From positions 1-7,803 of the forward strand of contig DIRQ01000100.1 in assembly GCA_002424365.1 (NCBI GenBank): DNA of 7,803 bases, written 5' to 3'. The translations under genes and the position numbers were made by a program. The notes beneath the pieces are model-generated. The model searched no databases and was not told the origin of the DNA. It worked only from the letters and a program-made list of their open reading frames with translations. Below are positions 6,501 to 7,803 of this stretch, one piece after another. The stretch is from Syntrophomonas sp. UBA5432. GTDB lineage: Bacteria; Bacillota; Syntrophomonadia; Syntrophomonadales; Syntrophomonadaceae. Within the stretch, counting starts at the first letter, position 1. The number at the start of each line of letters is the position of its first letter.

Positions 6501-6888
6501 CACTGTTATGATAGTCAAAGCCTTGAATTTGGAAACCAGAGCGGGGAAAACATTTACCGATACCGCCTCCCACTGGGCTAAAGAAAGCATATCTACAGCT
6601 GCCGCTTACGGTATTATCAGCGGCTATGATGAAAACATCTTCGGTCCCGATGACCTGATTACCAGAGAACAGGCAGCAGTAATCATCGCTCGTGCTGCTA
6701 AACTAGAAACTGCCACTGATGAGTCAAACTTTACTGATAACAAAGCTATCTCCTCCTGGGCCAAAAAAGGCGTGGCCGCTGCATTTAAAGGCAAGTTTAT
6801 CACCGGCTATCCCGATGGCACTTTTAAGCCGCAAGGAAAAACCACCCGGGCGGAAGCAGCCGTTATAATCGGTAAACTATTGAAGTAA
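3583..6888 (+). CDS. Large secreted mosaic protein anchored by three SLH domains
   Basis: The 1101-residue protein starts with a signal peptide (K6-R-S-K-F-K, hydrophobic core to 27, likely cut after AVA at 30-32). Two FN3-like repeats follow at about 36-145 and 150-270, sharing LLSDGA/LLPDGA and EQVAAG. Residues about 285-560 are rich in short V/T/G/N strands (VTVNGNV, ITVEGNV, ITVDGE), the pattern of a right-handed beta-helix. Two atypical bacterial Ig repeats (aBig_2-like) lie at about 567-664 and 670-766, each with NGTTITWS and a GAV..RPT motif. A Ser/Gly linker (767-782) leads to a ZU5-like domain (about 783-907: GVTVTFPAGAV, DGD-like YYYDDDTGKWKAL). Three SLH domains end the protein (935-985, 991-1042, 1050-1101) with ITRAE, ITREQ and TTRAE. 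It should be exported and attached to cell wall polymer. No catalytic motif is evident; an adhesin, S-layer component or glycan-binding role fits. The beta-helix part is somewhat richer in G/C than the C-terminal third. Confidence 0.93.
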   Translation: MTIIYKRSKFKVISVLLAIVMVMVLWPGVAVADTTPPAFVEGKYPTNNPQMAGSRQISIYFTAQEPAYYHAVLLSDGASAPSKEQVAAGQDASGHAAIRVYKNKGKETDITISGFVPLHGTDYDVYVVLKDDVGNLSEPAMVDFPSPPPANLVANGYPQIGVIQPEGSKQVQIKVKLQNIANDRKGKVYWVLLPDGAPRPSIEQVAAGTDGSDNTAITCGSPEFSQGSEETFLVTGATGGTAYDLYMVVGHTYYVNPLANCTDVLNLDITTPADIAGEMVCAIDTMEFGTLAEALSAAGDSATIRLLKSFTTVQTVTIDTKDITFDLNGKSLTITTAANEGLKVTGGSVALTGEGALNVTGKLYGVWADNSNVTVTNATASDTDISGTASGMGVYATGGSEVTVRGDATGAAHGVKAENASTKVTVNGNVSNSAQVTGAVHSSGQAEVLVKGNVISSDSYGVHAIGGTITVEGNVSASHGAMAEDMNSQIIIWGNLSGYNNGAIVYSGNGTITVDGEISANINYVQIGSKGLTKGTGVDDPAKPGYLKYSDNTEDVTGAVWVKDATSYTDAVAAAKTALTWESIRGANSTENNVTTNLINPLPTTGSNGTTITWSTSPIGWINTSSGAVTRPTSAQGNQTVTLTATIRKGSTSAAKDFTLTIKAAAAEQTSDEAIALDLAALTWNNIKGTNNTENSITSSLNFVSAGANGTTITWSASPAGWINTTTGAVNRPTKSQGNQTITLTATISKAGGTPQSKTFTITITALSSSSGGSGGGSTTPTGILVTSSGKTASENGVTVTFPAGAVESDIQVQVKEAALSAGMTLPNGSKLLSNIMDIIKDKSGNFKKAVTITLSFNKSEFNPDEYDIAIYYYDDDTGKWKALDNIRLNLEAGSISGDTTHFTKFAVIATPKTFKEEKLVKPVTPQPTVNIPSDISGHWAKDSIIKMINAGVISGYPDGTFKPDKTITRAEFTVMIVKALNLETRAGKTFTDTASHWAKESISTAAAYGIISGYDENIFGPDDLITREQAAVIIARAAKLETATDESNFTDNKAISSWAKKGVAAAFKGKFITGYPDGTFKPQGKTTRAEAAVIIGKLLK
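5404..5435 (+). repeat. First copy of a near-identical 32-bp repeat in the Ig repeats
   Basis: This 32-base stretch, coding for NGTTITWSTSP, recurs at 5707-5738 with a single A/G difference, 303 bases (101 codons) downstream. The rest of the two Ig repeats has diverged much more, so local gene conversion or a recent exchange is plausible. Confidence 0.9.
5707..5738 (+). repeat. Second copy of the 32-bp repeat in the Ig repeats
   Basis: Codes for NGTTITWSASP, residues 709-719 of the surface protein, in the same frame as the copy at 5404-5435. The only mismatch changes Thr to Ala. Confidence 0.9.
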
Positions 6889-6915
6889 CATCTAAATTAA
6901 ATACGATATTACCAA

Positions 6916-6949
6916 AACGGGGCATTCCTTTAGATAGGAATGCCCCGTT
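6916..6949. terminator. Hairpin after the large surface protein gene
   Basis: AACGGGGCATTCC (6916-6928) and GGAATGCCCCGTT (6937-6949) are perfect 13-base complements around an eight-base loop, starting 28 bases after the stop codon. On the plus strand no T run follows; on the minus strand the stem ends in GTTTTGG. It probably ends the plus-strand transcript and may back up the minus-strand one. Confidence 0.75.
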
Positions 6950-6997
6950 GGGTATAAACTAGCCATATAGTGATAATCCTCTTCTTGCCGTGATTTC

Positions 6998-7034
6998 AAA
7001 AAGGTCTCCCATAATAATACCCGGGAGGCCTTTT
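6998..7034 (-). terminator. Terminator of the P-type ATPase gene
   Basis: Read on the minus strand, AAAAGGCCTCCC pairs with GGGAGACCTTTT (one G-U pair) over a 12-base loop and ends in five T. The stem begins inside the TAA stop codon of the ATPase gene (7033-7035), so stop and terminator overlap. Confidence 0.85.
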
Positions 7035-7803
7035 ATGCTTCATATTTATTCTTTTTCAGTCTAGCAAATATTTTCATGAAATCAACCAGTGGAATTATTA
7101 ACACCGACATTAGTACCACGATACCCCATTGTTCAGAATTGAGAGGCACAACCCGGAATAATGAATTAAGTGCCGGAGTAATAATGACGCCTACCATAAG
7201 GAGAGCGGAAAATAGTGCTGCCCCTACCAGGTATTTGTTGCTGAATAATCCCAACTTGAAAATAGACTGGTAACGAGATCTTTCATTAAAAGCATGCACT
7301 ATCTGGATTAGACCCAGTGTAGCAAAAGCCATTGTCACTGCCACTGGTTGGGAATAATTGCTCATCCCTATATAATAAGCGGTCAGTGTAATAGCCCCCT
7401 GAAATATCCCCTGATAAATGATACTGATTCCCACACCTCCCGCAAATACACTGGTATTTGCAGGCCTGGGTTTTTGTTTCATAATATCCTTTTCACCCTT
7501 ATCAATACCCAGGGCCAGAGCGGGAAATGTATCGGTGACCAGGTTAATCCACAAAATATGAACAGGAAACAGTATAGGCCAATTTAACATGGTAGCAATG
7601 AACAATGTAAGTACTTCCCCGATGTTGGCCGATAACAGGAATTGTATAGATTTACGTATATTACTGTATATTTTTCTGCCTTCCTGAACGGCCAAAACGA
7701 TAGTGGCAAAGTTATCATCAGAAAGCACCATATCTGATACACCTTTGGCTACATCGGTGCCGGTTATGCCCATACCAACACCTATATCGGCAGTTTTCAG
7801 AGC
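7033..7803 (-). CDS. Calcium-type P-type ATPase, C-terminal part (5' end outside window)
   Basis: The minus-strand frame is open from the window edge at 7803 to the TAA at 7033-7035, giving 256 visible codons; the ATG at 7773 is internal. The fragment opens with ALKTADIGVGMGITGTDVAK, the end of the hinge motif (GDGVNDAPALK...) that closes the catalytic P domain of P-type ATPases. Membrane segments follow. Counting from 7803, M5 has N60 and E63 (SANIGEV) and M6 has N87, T90 and D91 (WINLVTDTFPALALG), the Ca2+ ligands of SERCA-like pumps. In M8, Q167 (LIQIVHAFN) stands where SERCA has a glutamate, as in plasma-membrane Ca2+ pumps, suggesting one Ca2+ site per cycle. Ends with a basic tail (FARLKKNKYEA). 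It should be an inner-membrane ATP-driven cation exporter, most likely for Ca2+. The phosphorylation site (DKTGT) is off the window. It is convergent with the surface protein gene. Confidence 0.92.
   Translation of the reverse strand, partial: ALKTADIGVGMGITGTDVAKGVSDMVLSDDNFATIVLAVQEGRKIYSNIRKSIQFLLSANIGEVLTLFIATMLNWPILFPVHILWINLVTDTFPALALGIDKGEKDIMKQKPRPANTSVFAGGVGISIIYQGIFQGAITLTAYYIGMSNYSQPVAVTMAFATLGLIQIVHAFNERSRYQSIFKLGLFSNKYLVGAALFSALLMVGVIITPALNSLFRVVPLNSEQWGIVVLMSVLIIPLVDFMKIFARLKKNKYEA

Noticed and set aside
6950..6997. Small gene or RNA between the two convergent hairpins
   Set aside because: Only 48 bases, no promoter, no ORF and no further structure visible.

Overview
The window looks like chromosomal DNA from an anaerobic, low-to-mid GC Firmicute of the class Clostridia, possibly a Syntrophomonas- or Desulfotomaculum-like organism. 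The basis is two large SLH-domain surface proteins, purine-rich Shine-Dalgarno sequences, an AraC-type regulator with a PAS-like sensor and a PMCA/SERCA-like bacterial P-type ATPase. The genus is an inference from protein style; no rRNA or other marker is present.

Layout: (1) 1-819, the 3' part of an SLH-domain surface protein whose start lies outside the window. (2) 827-1068, a frameshifted remnant of an unrecognised gene. (3) 1096-2001, an intact gene for a zinc-ribbon plus AIM24-domain protein, visibly richer in G/C at third codon positions than its neighbours. (4) 2002-2605, a gene graveyard: a one-base-deleted fragment of an SLH domain (2148-2227) and an internally deleted, stop-interrupted copy of the AraC-family gene that follows (about 2341-2622). 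(5) 2606-3379, the intact AraC-family regulator, closed by a strong terminator. (6) 3583-6888, a 1101-residue secreted mosaic protein: signal peptide, two FN3-like repeats, a beta-helix-like region, two atypical bacterial Ig repeats, a ZU5-like domain and three C-terminal SLH domains. (7) A hairpin region between convergent genes. (8) 7033-7803 on the minus strand, the C-terminal part of a Ca2+-type P-type ATPase whose N-terminal part lies beyond the window.

How the parts may work together: the two SLH proteins should be exported and held non-covalently on the cell wall polymer, forming part of the outer surface. The PAS-AraC regulator lies directly upstream of the larger surface gene but is separated from it by a terminator, so any control of that gene would be through its own promoter; this is conjecture. 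The AIM24 protein and the ATPase have no visible functional tie to the surface genes. The most informative signal is genomic: the region between the two SLH genes carries broken pieces of both an SLH gene and an AraC gene, which points to repeated duplication, recombination and decay around this surface-protein locus. I did not find convincing evidence of a wholly new biological system.
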